A stretch of DNA of 64,000 bases from Tubulanus polymorphus (GCF_964204645.1 NC_134033.1:6732231-6796230); one strand, 5' to 3'; counted from the stretch's first letter, positions 1 to 13,541 are shown. A program made the numbers and translations. The notes: generated by a model not told the origin, from the sequence alone.

Positions 1-408
1 AGCTTGGTAAAGCCAACTTTTACCCCACTGTTAGAGACGAAGTAACTGGTTCATACCTCTAGACCTGTTCCCCCTGTGTTCATTCGTTGCTTTTGTCATT
101 TGCTTCATTGCTAGTTAGTGTAGACAATTACTGGCCGCGTTGGTAGCGGTTTTATTAAGCCAGTTTGACTTAGAGCGGCAAGAGAGTGTACAGTCCAATC
201 AATTCCTTACACGTGCTGAAATTGTCGATTTAAAAGTCGTATTTCTCAGTAATGGCTGAACTCAAATTCAAACCATTGATATTTCTGAACAGCATTCGAA
301 AATAAGTTTTACACAATATTCTTTCTTGATGGCATTTGCCCTTTGACTGATTGCGTAATGGTGTGTTCATATTAATTAGCTCAAGTTGGAATTTTTTCAT
401 TGTTACAG
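1..408 (+). other. SAP130 intron or upstream sequence, no gene seen
   Basis: This ends in the acceptor AG at 407-408 of the first visible SAP130 exon. A possible donor (GTAAAG) at position 7 could end a preceding exon, but six bases are not enough to call it. Confidence 0.4.
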
Positions 409-3400
409 CAAAAGTTCATCCCCAACGGCAGTTCGGTATTTCTCATCATCATACGACTTCTCTTCATTCCTCTCATCACCACCTGTCGCAACACCAACCA
501 CAATCGCTAGCTCCCTCTGGCGCCATCGTTGATCACCACCATCATCATCACAAATCGATAAACGTGCCGAAGACTACGTCAGACCCGAAGGTGATTCCAA
601 CTACTCTTGTTCACGCTACCGCGTCGCAATCGGCTTCGACGGCTGTCGGTCCGGCTGGTAGTCATCATGGTATTTATTTGTCTCAGTCTCACCGTGTGAT
701 TCCGGCGGGTCATACGATACAGAGCGCTACTAGTTTACATTCTGATAGGTGAGTAGTGGCGATTGATAACTGAGTTATACGGCTTACGGTCCGTGGATTG
801 GCAAGACCAGTCTTAGAGACTGTCGTGCCTGATCTGCGGGAATTGTTAATCATTCACTATTTTCAGCCGTTAAGATAGCATAAAAAAATGGGTTCAAAAC
901 TACGTATAATCTGTCCCCTCCTGAATGTTAGCTTTGATAAGTCATAGCAATAGGTTTACTGTCTCTGATTTTAATGAACAGTGCTTCAAAATGATTATCC
1001 GGAATAGTCTTTCAAAATTGTTGTCGAACCCCTGATTGTCAGCAATGGTATGATGGACATGATGAGTCTTGTGATTAACAGGATTAGTCTGTTTGAGTAG
1101 TTTACTGACCATTGATTGTCTGGAACAGTCCCTGAAAATGGTTTACTGTCAGAAGTGTTTTCCCATGATTGTAAACATCAGTTGGGGTGTTATTCAAAAT
1201 GCTTCTATATAACTACCTGATCTGGAACAGTGACTTGTTTACTGCCCCAGACTGATCGTTAGAAACAGTCTCTGAAAATCATAGCGATAACTCATTTATT
1301 CATCGATAACTCATTTATTCATCGCAATGCGTTATTGTCTTCTAGGCCGCTGTTACCGCGGGTGCCGCATTTGAATCAAATGGCTGGCTGTAATAATAAA
1401 TACCTGCTGAGCACATACTACAACCCGGCTATGTATCAACACCATCCACTGGCGGCAAGTGTTTACCAACAACAAACCGGGCAACAACACACAGCGTTCA
1501 CAGATGCAGTGGCAGGGGCGGCTTCTTTACGACCGAATTTAACTGCAGGAAAAGGTGAAAATCATTCATTTCATTTAAGTTATTATTATTCACAGGACTC
1601 GTTCCTGGTACTTAAACAGGAAAGTGAGCTGTGAGTTGATAGCATTAAATTTTCATGAATAGCATTTAAAATGACAAGAGTGCAGGTAAGATGGAAGAAG
1701 TGGGTGAATAAGGGCAGATGGCTGGCTAGTTAATTGACTGTAGAAGTTCTTAGAACACTAGATTAAATATATTGAATTGATGACAGTCTAGTGATATGAA
1801 AACCCCACACTAAATGCGAAAAGAGTCCAAAATCTGTTCTTGGCTTATGTTTAATTACTCAATGTTTTGATTATCCTAATGATCACCTCAGGAATGTTAG
1901 TGCTGAGTGACGCATGGGTTCATTGTCACCCCGGTCGGGTTGGATGGCATATATGGTACTCAGCATGTGCTTATCCCTCGTTAACGCCCTAAGCTCTTCA
2001 GATTATGTACAATTTTCTTGGTGGCTATAATGGGGGGGAGGCCCGTAGATGAAACTTTTTTCGCAAAATTAGCTTCCTCGTTCTTCCATTATCGCCGCCA
2101 CGGCGGACATATTGATGAAATTCTTGTGAGCATTCTTTATACATCAAATAACATACTATTTCTTTTAAACTAGTATGAGTCATGGGGATGAAACCTCGCG
2201 AAAATTGTCTTTTTCCCTCTTACAATATGGTCACCATAGTTGAAATTTTGAATTTCTTGTTTTTGTTTCCAAGGGAAACTTAACTTCTAACATACATGAC
2301 TTAAAGATAGTTTCTAGAAAGAAAATCAATTCAATATTCATTTGGAAAATTACTGTATGTATATAAGGCTACGTAAATAACCTTGATAATTGGTTCAAAG
2401 TTGTATTGAAAATTGTGAAGTAGTAGTAGATTTTGATCTGCATTGCCGCAATTAATCCCTAAATCAGAGTGATTTAGAGACCTCAGGCCCTACCACAGAA
2501 AGTCTACTAACATATATAATTATTCCTTGAAATCTTACAGAAATTCCCAAAAAGATTATTTGCGAGGAACCTGTGCTCTCAGTCAACAAATTACCCTTGT
2601 TGAGTTTTCTAGTAAAATAACTCATTGATTTTCATCTGTAGATATTTCTAGGGAAGATAGGCACCTCTGAGATCCACATATGATACATCGAAAAAATTAA
2701 AAATCTCAATTGATCAAATTACTTCGTGTATTGTGATTTGTTCATTCTCTGACACACTTCGTTCAAGATTATTAGGGTTATTTCAATTTCGAATGATTTC
2801 AGGTGCATCGGTTCCAAATCTGGCTGCATCATTGCAGGCTGCTGCTGCAGCTCATAGTACCAGTGCTACGCCAACTGGTGCAGTGCGCATTAATTCAATG
2901 ATGGTATCGGTCGACACAAATCGCCATGTGGCTATGCAACCACATTACACAATGTCATCCGCCACTACAGGTTCGTCAGGTTTTTACTTAGAAAATACTT
3001 TCTAATTTGATAAACTCCCATTGTAGACTACAACATGCCTGCTACCATAAGAGAGTGTTACTACTACAATTTGTCGGCTACCATTGCTAGCAAGAGGAAT
3101 ATCTTATAGTTCCATGTTTGCTGTCTCGGGATAATATATTCTCTGTAGTAGGTTTGTCACTTCGACATTACTTACACCAGTTATGGGTTTGTTACTATTG
3201 CTAGGTGAGATGTATAATTGTACAACTATTGAGCGATCTCATAGCTTCTGGTACTGCAATTTGTCTGCTACCATTGCTACCATATGCAATATCCCATACA
3301 AGAACCTAGCTTGTCCTCAAAAGCTGCAAACCTGTACGTTTTCACTGTATTTTCGTACGGCTGCAGCCTATTGTGTACGGCGTTAGTACTCTCAACTTAG

Positions 3401-6400
3401 TGCGGTAGTGAATAGAATTCTGATTGGCTATAAATTCATTAACTCCATAGTACAATTAAACAGCTAATGCCTTGATGCGATATATTGTTGACCAGGCAGC
3501 CAATCATTTCAGAAAACTAAACAACTTTTTTAAAAACATCACTATTTCAGTAACTACATCGGATAATTCGAGTCTATCATCTCAGAATATGAACCAGTCT
3601 AGTTTGACGACGTCACCACGACCGAGTATACTCCGCAAGCGCCAACACGATACGTAAGCATTCCAAAATGTCTCGAGAAGCTGATATTTTTGTACGGATC
3701 TGAAATTACTACCATGACAGATGAGCGTTTAGGTTCTAATGAATAAAATTTGAATTAGCATTTTTAATGGATATTTGTCAACCATATCTAATCGTTGGAG
3801 GCATACTCTTTGATGTTGTGTAAAGCAAAACTCATGGTTTGAAAGTCGTCTCTCGGTCACAGTTCGTATGAAATGTGAATATTCGTCAGACTGAGTTTGT
3901 AAATGATAAAAAGTTTTGCTTATTAAACAAGGAACTTAGTGTAATCGGTTAAATTGTCTTCGAAGTGAGCCGTAGCCAGAAGCCATGTTTGAACTGAAAT
4001 TGAGAGCCTTTCACAAATAATTAGTCGCGATATTGCAGATATTCTTCAGACAAGCAAGTTACACGGTATCGTCCTTACCCCCTGATTATGTGCTTGATCT
4101 ATTCATTTATATTTTCATGATTTTATGAAATATTGAAAACATTTCAACTGATTTACTTAATGATAACACTTAATAAAAGATTGAAAGGTCCCCAGGGGCT
4201 TCGTTGTTAATATTTGATTAGTCACTTCAGCAGTTAATATTCATTTCAATTTCAGGCCGATAATTGTGAAGAAATGTGTATCAGATCCAAGCAGTGCTAC
4301 GAGTAGTCCTCGACCAGATACTACCCCGCGGTCTAACACCAGTTCACCGGGACCTAAATCATCGCATCTGTAAGTGTCCTATTCTCTTACTGAAATATCA
4401 ATTTGCAGACCTCCCAGTTCTCAGAGCTTCTCCAACCATTAGTTCATGATTCGGTTTCAATACTTACTATGTGTACTGATATAATTTGATATAATGGGTA
4501 CAGAAATGTGAACGACATTGTTTAAATGTTCTTCAAGGAAAAGTTCCTAAAAATAATTCAACTTGTTACTGGTTGGCACCATTCTATTTCAGTGATTTAT
4601 CGATGATAAGAGATATGACGTCGCAGGACAGCAATCATTCGTCGACGGACACAGCTTCATCGGCTGAAAATAGTACGAACAGTACTCCCACTGAAAATAT
4701 CAGAATAAAATCCGAGCCGCTTGACTCCATTGAAAACGGTACGCACAATTTTACTGATTCTTGTCGCTAATCTGCCAATTCTCCCTGATTGTCAGGTACA
4801 ATCCTGGCAAATATCTTGCTGTCCCTGATGGTGTTTTTCTTTAGACTATCGGAAATCTTTTGCTGTCCCTGAAAGGCTTTCCTACTGCTTAAGTACTTTT
4901 CTTATTCTTCATTTCTCCTCATCGCATCCCTGAAAAATTTTACTTATGTGTAACTGATGTAGTTATTGATAGGTTAGCAGGTCTGTTGTGGATGTTTCTA
5001 ATTCATGAAGAATGGTTTTAAAGGTGTTAGTTTAGTGTGCGGCGGCTTTTTTGAACTGATATATCTATTTCTTCTACCAATGTAGGCTAGTGAATTCTAT
5101 TTACTATTAACCCTGAATAATCCGGATCAGTTTAATTGGGATATTGATCTAAAGCAGATACAGTCAAACCTGCTTGGTTCATTAACCAATTAGCAATTGG
5201 GATTTCAGTATGTAGTGTCAATTACTCCTCAGAAAATTCAAGGGAAAATCCAAGCTTATCACGATACCGAATAGCTCATTTCCTGTATAATTTCATGCAC
5301 TATGGTTTGTGTTATATTCTCAAAGCTTTGATATAAGATTTAATTATGTGGGGCACCAAAGTCATGTCCTTTTGGCCCCCTGAAATTCATCCAAACATAG
5401 TTGGATTTGAAGTGAGCGCTCAGATCTGTCATGTTCTTTCTCCAATTGCTCATGAATTTCAAATAGGAAGATGTTGGTTTCTGTATGGTATTTCCAGGAC
5501 ATGGGTGTCTAGTTTTATCATAAGCTATTGGGTTTGAATCCCACTAAAACCGTTTTTGTGCAGCAGACGAAAAGTGTCTGGGCGGATTCAGGCGGCTTGA
5601 GGAGTAATAGGCAGGTAGATACAAGCAGTTTGAGTGCTAATGGGTTAATATACAGGAAAATTACTTATTCCTGATTTGGCGTAAACCGGATGAATTGTGT
5701 TAGTCCCAAATGATCCGAATTAAGCGGGTTCTACTGTATTAGTAGATACGGCTTGGAGACTAAATCTTTAAGTTCAAATCAGAACTAAGTTGTCTTGTAT
5801 GTGTACATTAGTTACAACGATGTGCGATATAGTGAGACAATACGTCATTCATATGCACATCATGCATCAATTTTATGACTAGCCTTGCTTGAAGCGAGGA
5901 GGGTCATTAGAATTTTCATGAATTAGTGGGTTGTTGCAATCAAGAACTCAATGGAATTATAATTGATTTTCTAAATTACTATCGTTCTTAGATTTGTGAG
6001 ATTGCATTCGATTTGAGAAAATTTGACATCATTATAATTCAAAGATGAGTCTGCTGAACCTGGTTCCACAGTTCTGGGTGAAATTTGATTCTCAAGATAG
6101 AATATAACAACATCAAACCAATCTTATGTCGGAGTTAGATTTAGTTTCTTGTTGGCAAAGCAAATTACTCCAACTATGTTTTAATTGAAGTAAAACTGAA
6201 AGGCTTTCCAAAAGACGAAAAGCCTGGTTAAAAGAATACAAAGTTTTGATCAAGAAGTCTTCAGTTAGTCTTGAGGAGTTTCGATGAACTCAGAATAATG
6301 GACTTGGTAAAAGATTTTGTTGAATATTTCTTGTAGGTGGTCCATCGATAGGAACTCCGACTCACCATCTCTCGTCGATAAACAGTATAGAAGCCTCGCC

Positions 6401-9400
6401 TCGAAAAAAACCACGCAAACAACTACTGTAAGTATCAAACTACATGCTTCATCACATCTGCATTAAGTTCTAGCTCTACAATCTAGTAATTCTGTACAAT
6501 CACTTATAGAAGGTGTTCTGATACGTACATGAAAAGTCTTACATCTGGTGATTTTCATAATGCATGCTAGGTTTTGACAATAGTGTCAAGTGTGGATGGA
6601 TCCCTCTTTGATAGTGTGTTGATATAATGTCAGGTGTTTGTAGTTCCGTTTCAATTAGAAATATCTCTGATGAAGAACTGAACCATAAATGTCTGACTGT
6701 GTTTTTGGTTTACCTTTGTCAGCAGTATGAGATTGGCATTGAGCCAATTCATGTAAATTCGCGGTACGTTTTTTTATGTGAGCATTTTTTTCATTGGTTC
6801 TCGGGTTAAACGATGTATAATGGATGCGATTGAAGACATGACGAACCTCTGTCGATGACATAATCAACTTTGTTATTATTCGACGAAAGACTGTTTTTGG
6901 CGGGAAAATTCTTAGCTCTTGCATATGAAATTGCAATGACCTGGATTGGGGGGCGTCGTCTCTTAGAGCGAATGTGATTGGCTGTTTTTGTTTTTGGGAT
7001 ATACGGGGAATTCCGGTGCTACTAACATAATTATGGGAAAGCCATTTATGGCGATCAGTTCATTGGACTAGGTGCCATGTATGTGCGAATTTTAAATGCT
7101 CATTGCTGGTGAGAATATAATTATTTCACACATCGCCATAGGTATTGTTTCATTTTAATACCCGGTGATTGTGTTGATTGAGATTGAAGTGAAACGAACG
7201 TTCACTACACAAGGCCTCCACGTGCGCGGGAGCGCTGACATTAGACTGTTGCACACACAAACATATGCTCATACAGACTACTATATGGTGATGCTGCAAC
7301 GCTGCTTGGCGCGTGCACGTTTGGTTTGATAACAGGCTGAATAATGGACGTAGCAGAAGATGAGCGCTGTGTTTTCTGTTTGATAGAATTTGTAATAAAT
7401 TGTAATTTCTTGTGACCTGAAAATACGAAGCAGCAAACTATAGGTATAGGTCGAGGTCTGAATATTGTAGTGGTAAATTCCAGGATTTAAAAGGATTTAA
7501 AATGATCTAATACTAATACTAATACTCCAGGAATCTAATTTTTTTTTTTAAATATGAAATAGTTTCCAATGCCGCGCCTACCTGAACCCCACGAAATATG
7601 GGACGTTGACCATAAACAAATGTTTATCTTAGGTCTTATTTGACTACAAAATAATTCTTTAAGAAAGATAAGATACAATATAAACTTCTAGAACTTTGAA
7701 GTCATGAATCAAAATGATTTTTCAAGCATTGCCCTTACTCCAAACAACCTCTAGCTTTCAAGGTAAACCACACTTTGCCCATGGGCAATTTATTACTCCA
7801 TTTTGCTTAAAAATCTCAGATAAAGTTTTCAGTACGAGAAGAAGTGTGGCCAATCGAAAAATTGAAATACTTACAGAGAGCTGCCAACTGATCTGATTTT
7901 TCCGTAACTGTTGCGGTATTTCGTGTGAGAATACTGAAAAAAATTTGATAAGTTACAGAAAACTCGTTTTTATGGCAAATTGCATCATTAATTCTTAAAT
8001 CTCTTAGAATCACTCTTGTCAACTCAAATTATACTCTCAATATGAGACTGTACTAGTGCGCCATCTGTACTGAGATGAAGATGACGCACTAGAGAGAAGA
8101 TGGCGCACTAGTACGGTGTTAGAAAACGGGAACACTAATTTTGTTCCTAGTAATTTACCTTAATACAGATTTTTAATACTGATTTTTAAAAACGTCTTCT
8201 GGTTCGAAAATTGGGGACTACTGGAACATTTTTGAAAATACTGATAAACTTGGACATGTGTTCAGCAAAAGATAAAATCTAGGTTGGCAGCTCTTAACTT
8301 GTGATAATGTATTGAATGTCTGAGGGGCAGCAGGTCCCACTTTAGTTGATGTCATCCCACAAGAGCAATTTTTCAAATGTTTTATTATTTTTCACTTTTG
8401 CTTTTAGTCACGCGACGCCCGATGTCACTCAACAAGACATCAAAGAAGAATCCGTGAATGTTTCATCCGGCGATGAACTCGAGACAGTCGTAGCTGCCGC
8501 TCAGGTGCTTACCAGTGGGCCGACACCTGCTAAACGCAAGAAATGTGATAGTGAGTACAGTACTTCGTGTATTTAAATGCCCTAGAATCGTACATGATTG
8601 AGGACCGTGAAGAACTCAAAATTTTATTGACTCCTTGACAAAATTAAGTTTATATTGCCTCAAACTGGAGACATGAATAACTCAAGGGCAATACTCAGAC
8701 ATAATGAGCTATAATCATCTAACACTTCACTTGAGAGTAGTTAATACTATTTTTAACAGCTCAACTACTCCCAGAAATATAGTTATACTCTCAAATTACA
8801 CTCTAACCTCCAAATAACATAGTAAGCAATGTAGAAGAAAATTTTTGTGAACTATTTTTACGTGGTCAAAAATGGCCCTAGTAATTGAATTTTGACTTTT
8901 GAAAGTGATTTAAACTATGCTGTGGCAATTTTACTTAAGCAGTTGTTTGTGGGTGGTTAAGCTAATGAGTGTTTCGACTTTGAATCAATGATGTTACATT
9001 GTATTTGTTTTTGTTGTTCTCTCAGACTACGTCGATGACGAGGGCGTGAAATGGGTATCTATGAGAAAGCGTAATCACGTCGCCTTGTTGCAGTCGTATA
9101 ACTATAATTGGAAATCGCGCAATAATCATTTCCTGCGTTATAGCGACGTCAAATCAAAAGGTAAGCGCTTAACCTGGTACTTAAAAGTGGTTATGTATTC
9201 GGAAAATACTGTTGCAAGTCCCGATCTTCAAATCAGTATCCAGTCAACACTGAAATACTTTGTGCCGCAAATTTCCCTGATTCTCAACTTGGTGAAATGT
9301 TGACAGTCCCAACGCTACCAAGTTCTAAGATATTCACAGCAGTCCCAATGTGTTCCCAGTTCCCTTATTCTCTGAGAAATGTTGACAGTCCCTGTGCGAC

Positions 9401-11106
9401 TTGTGTTCCCTGATTCTCAAGTTGATGAAATACATCATTACAGTTCCAACATTACCTGATTCTCAACTTAGTGAAATGGAAATAGAATCCTAAAAAAAAA
9501 CCATTATTGATATGATGTTTTGAGCCTACACTATGTTTTACTTATCTTAAGGGAAATTCCCAACATTACCAAATTAGGTGCAGTTGAGCGTTTAGTTTCG
9601 GGGCTGGTCCTATACAAAACGATATGGTTTACTCAGCTGTGTTAAAGTCAATTTCAGAATTAGCCCAAGGTTAAAGTTGAAACCAGTAGATAAAACGGCC
9701 CCTTTAACACTTGCCACTGAATTGGTTGATTAAATGTTTTGTTCCTCTCCTGATAGACGAACGTCGACCGACCGTCAATGAACTCTCAAATCAAAAAGGC
9801 GTCCAAGCGAAAGCCGGCGGTTGGAAAATGTTCCATCTATCAACGCAAATGGATGACATTGTAAGTGGTAAAGTATATACCGTGATAGGTTGCAGTATAG
9901 TAACTATGACTTAGTGGAGAGATATGAGAAATGGATGAAAAATTAGAAGTTTTAAGGTTGAGAAATACGTCAGAATATTTTAATCCAAAATTAGTGCCAT
10001 ATACTGTCGAGTTGATGCTTGTGATATATAATCTATATTGAAGTGTGAGAAATTTTATTTTTATCCATCCAGATTGTGATCAATAATCACTCAACATATT
10101 ATATATAATTGTACCTTTGGAAAAATGACATTGAAAATGTGAAAAATGTCTGGCTGTGGAAAAAATGTGAAATAACTGATCGTTGAGGCTTTGGAAGATA
10201 TTTGAAAATAGTTCATTCGACCCTTGATGTATTGCTGCCTCCATTAATCCCTTTATGACATCATAAAAAGTGGATTAGTGGACGATTTCATTATGGGATT
10301 TTGATTGAGAGTTGCGGCAGTGAGATCGATGCATTGATAAATCCCAGAAGTAAAAATTTTGGGTTGAAATGTGAATTTTTTCAGAAATGGGTGTAAGAAT
10401 ATAAGCTTTCCTCCTCCGGTCTACGAATTAATGCGGGATTTATAGGAGATAGCCACGTATTCTCCATTTTTCTGTGAGATTAATTGAACAATCATCAATG
10501 AAGATAATTTCGGATATTTCATAGATCGATTTAGAAAAAGACGTGAAAACGAAGATTAAAGCGATACAAGATTGTTTAGCACCGCAAACGAAGCATTATT
10601 CAGTTGTAGAGGATGATTTAGCCATGGTACACGAACTCACGCAGGTATGTAGTCCTTAAGAGCTGCTGATGGTGTTGCTGTGGGGGATATTACTGTCGTT
10701 TGATAGGTGATCGTTGCTAGATTAGGGGAGTGCTGTGAAAGCTGATTTCTGTTGTGTGGGGAATTGCTTTGATAGTTAGGATGAGCAGGGTCCTTTGATA
10801 GTTGTTATCAACGATGAGGGCAGAGTGCTGTAATAAATAGGCATAGGGTTATGAAAGGGAGTTGGTTGCTGTGTATAATTTGTTCACGCAAATCATAATC
10901 TTATACTTAAGTCTTATTCGGATTGATATGTGTATATTTTGTTGATATGTTTTCAGGGAAATATGCAACGTTGCCAGCTGGTCGCTGACCAGGTCGAGGA
11001 AGCCAAACAGGCAATGATGAAAATACTCGATCATAAAACGAAAGTAATGGACATTGTCAGTAAACACCACAGTAAACGGACTGTAAAAAAGAAGGAGCGA
11101 AGTTAA
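409..11106 (+). CDS. SAP130: SAP130, Sin3A-associated protein 130 (3' twelve exons; 5' end outside window)
   Basis: SAP130 is a subunit of the nuclear Sin3/HDAC corepressor complex; its C-terminal domain is the conserved part. I read twelve phase-consistent exons: 409-748, 1346-1554, 2803-2970 (or 2979), 3551-3653, 4256-4369, 4593-4738, 6337-6427, 8408-8550, 9026-9160, 9757-9860, 10525-10644, 10957-11106 (stop TAA at 11104). The first exons encode low-complexity His/Ser/Thr/Gln-rich sequence including a six-His run. The middle exons encode Ser-rich sequence, a SUMO-site-like IKSEP and a basic SPRKKPRKQ. The last exons carry the family hallmarks NNHFLRYSDVK, NQKGVQAKAGGWK and GNMQRCQLVADQVEEAK. 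All junctions are GT-AG and join without stops. No initiator exon is visible, so the N terminus lies upstream. Identity rests on recalled similarity of the C-terminal domain and is strong. Confidence 0.9.
960..1320 (+). repeat. Diverged minisatellite-like repeats in SAP130 intron
   Basis: Several degenerate copies of a motif like TGATTGTC..GGAACAGTC..CTGAAAAT lie in this intron. Related CCCTGATTNTCA / ACAGTCCC motifs recur in two other introns of the same gene (about 4780-4880 and 9230-9500). Confidence 0.45.
5161..5736. mobile_element. Pogo/Tigger-like MITE in SAP130 intron
   Basis: Imperfect terminal inverted repeats read CAGTCAAACCTGCTT at the left and AAGCGGGTTCTACTG at the right. Each end is flanked by TA, the target duplication of Tc1/mariner-pogo elements. 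Length is 576 bp with no transposase ORF, so it is non-autonomous. It resembles the element at 14458-15051. Confidence 0.6.
8050..8114. repeat. Perfect 17-bp inverted repeat in SAP130 intron
   Basis: Arms GTACTAGTGCGCCATCT (8050-8066) and its exact complement (8098-8114) are separated by 31 bases. A partial third copy of the arm (GACGCACTAG) lies in the loop. Transcribed in either direction it would form a stable hairpin. Confidence 0.8.
9230..9500 (+). repeat. Degenerate minisatellite in SAP130 intron
   Basis: At least four imperfect units resemble TTCCCTGATTCTCAACTTGG followed by TGAAATGTTGACAGTCCC. Spacing is irregular at about 60-70 bases. Confidence 0.55.
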
Positions 11107-11560
11107 CATCCGACCCAGTGATTACACGTGAATATGTCATGGGATTGTTTTTACACGTGTGCACGTCTACAGTTGTGATGTTCACGGACGTGTTTATGTA
11201 TGAACTTGTCATCAGATCGCTGTGAAGCTTGTACATGTATGTGTCATTGAACCACGTTTCCGCATATATGTACATGGTAAATGTCGGTATTGCCTGAACA
11301 TCTACATACATGTACATGTCTCCAGATTATTGCATTGAGATATGCACATGTACTTGGACTGTATACCAACATGTCATCAGATGTATTCAAAAGTGTACAT
11401 GTCATTGGGACACATTTCACACGTATATTTTGTTGTACATTATGAATGTGCGCGTCCTGTAGTAAGTATTTACACGTGTACATGTCATTGGATCGCGTGT
11501 TCTTCGGAACTAGTTCACACATGTACATATCATCGGAACGCGTGTATCTAATTGATCTTA
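11107..11560 (+). repeat. Degenerate palindromic repeat array in the SAP130 3' UTR/flank
   Basis: Starting just after the SAP130 stop, about eleven imperfect units each contain a core like ACACGTGTACATGTCATTGG, every 35-55 bases. The clearest copies are near 11391, 11472 and 11516. ACGTGT and ACATGT palindromes dominate. ORFs crossing it on both strands are artefacts of the repeat. Confidence 0.6.
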
Positions 11561-12172
11561 AAAAGAATCTTATGCAATTTTACTGCCACAGATGAAAACG
11601 TATTTATTTTTTCTTTTTCTTTTATTCGAAACTTGTGGACTTGTTTTCAATTCTGGCAGTTTATTGCAATGTTTGTTTCTATAAAAGGTGACGACAAGGT
11701 GATATTATATATCACAGTGCTCGATGCAACAATTGTACAGGCGTCTACGGACTTTAAAAGTTACCTCGCGTCCAGTTTTAAGAGTAGGTTGAACTCAAAT
11801 TTTGCATTTAGATTTTTGAGATCAGGACACCGTCTGAAACTTGAGTGCAACCTATTTTATGAAACCCGACCCAGAAGCAAGATCTCTGTAGGGTATTGGA
11901 AAGTTGGAATACTGGATCAACATTCTGTGACTAGGGGCATACATTTCGGAGTTCATTGAAACCACCCACTGTGCGTAAAAGGCTCGCACGTTCAGCAATT
12001 ATTTTTTTTTTACAAGATTGATGACGTCACTCAGTTTTCCACATTCGAAGTCACAAAGTATTACAGGCTTTATTAAAGATCAAGTAGCGCTTCATTTATC
12101 AAAATGCCTATTAAAATAGAATTCAATAGTTAACTAACCCACATAACGATATCACACAAATTTTTACCTTAA

Positions 12173-13175
12173 CCCTTTCAATACCACATAGTGTCTCCGC
12201 TGCTGTGCCGGAGGGAATTTAGGGGTTTAGAGGTGTATATTTGAAACTTTCATAGAATAGTTACCAAGGTATCTGACACAGAATATTTATATAGCATGTT
12301 GTTGATAACTTTTGGGCCAACAATGTAGACATAAATAGTTTGGATATAAGTGAACTTGAGGTCAAGGTCACATACTCCAAGATGGCCGCCATGAAAGAAA
12401 TTCACGAAAAAGTTTCAGATAAACTGCTCTGTCTCCCAGCAAAATGCACTGATCTATTCAATTCCAAGTGAAATAGTATGCCATATATCCTTACTTTATG
12501 TAGTAAAAATTTCAAAGCAATAGAACAACAAAAAAATTTATTTTTCCACTCATTTACCAACTTCTCCACCAATTTGTCGGAAGACCTGATGTAAGGGGTT
12601 TCATTGGGGTATAATTTCAGGCCTCAGAAAATTGTTACCTATGTATTTGACACTGATACATTGTATACCATGGTGTTGATAACCATTGGGCTTACAAATA
12701 AGACAAATTATTTGGATATATGTGACCTTGAGGATGGACAGTTTCTGGTTCTTCATTATTGTTATTGGTGTCCGTTGCCATGACAACCGTATCAACAGGG
12801 TCTAAAAAAATTGTCACTGATTTCATTTTCATCATCAAAATCATAGCCAGCACTATAAATCAATTTTCTGACTAAGTCTCATCATCTATACTGCTGCTGT
12901 CATATTCGCTGTCACTCTCAATTTGTTCACTACCAAATTCCAAGTCACCAGCATCACTGTCAGCATCATATACGAGCTGCTGAACCGTTTCATCCAGCCA
13001 AATTGTTTTTTCCTGGCTGTTGCCATCTAGGATTTTATGCAGATGGCAGCACCGGCTGATACTGATAGAAATTCCCTTCTAGAAGAAGGGTTAAGTGATA
13101 CTGTATCACATACGGTTTGGGTATGCTAGCTTGCCAATTTGTACCGTATGCCATTCGGTAGTGGTATTGTAAGGG
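12173..13175 (-). mobile_element. piggyBac-like element, deleted derivative
   Basis: Terminal inverted repeats CCCTTTCAATACCAC and GTGGTATTGTAAGGG are each bordered by TTAA (12169-12172 and 13176-13179), the piggyBac target site. The 1003-bp interior contains two diverged copies of a roughly 380-bp segment (near 12230-12370 and 12600-12740) and a transposase N-terminal remnant on the minus strand. Confidence 0.7.
12872..13026 (-). pseudogene. piggyBac-type transposase N-terminal remnant
   Basis: Reading the minus strand from an ATG at 13026, a short basic start runs into an A6 tract. One frame shift later it continues as an acidic stretch (WLDETVQQLVYDADSD, then a Ser/Asp/Glu-rich tail), ending at a stop at 12872-12874. 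An acidic N terminus is usual for piggyBac transposases. The catalytic domain is missing. Its position inside TTAA-flanked inverted repeats supports the call. Confidence 0.5.
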
Positions 13176-13383
13176 TTAAGTCAGTGCAGTAACGATGTAT
13201 CCGACATCAAGGTATCTGGACTACCAATGAGCTTCTTTAACAGTATCAGTAGTTTCCCACTAAGATATACTGCATACTGATGTATGTACTTTATTCACAA
13301 GAAGCAGGTCATAACTATAAGCATATAAGATAAACTGGGATACCTAAAGTTTTGGGTACCCATAAACATCTATATGCAGCTTA

Positions 13384-13541
13384 GGGGTCATTCGTTTATT
13401 ACGTACTTATTGGGGGAGGGGTCAGTGCAATTGTGTACTTTTATGCTTAACATATACGAAAAAATGGCCGATTTTGCATACAGAGGGGGAGAGGGGTTGA
13501 AAAATTCAAACTTTATGCGTACGTAATAAATGAATGATCTC
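13384..13541. mobile_element. Short MITE with GGGGTCATTC ends
   Basis: About 22-bp terminal inverted repeats (GGGGTCATTCGTTTATTACG and its near complement) bracket a 158-bp element flanked on both sides by TTA. The interior matches, with divergence, the sequence around 19685-19790. The ends resemble IS4EU/ISL2EU-type elements; that family assignment is tentative. Confidence 0.6.

Noticed and set aside
1-6. Possible end of a SAP130 exon before GTAAAG
   Set aside because: Six bases cannot be tested for frame or homology.
11057-11551. Overlapping ORFs on both strands downstream of SAP130
   Set aside because: They lie in the degenerate palindromic array and have no exon signals or recognisable protein features.
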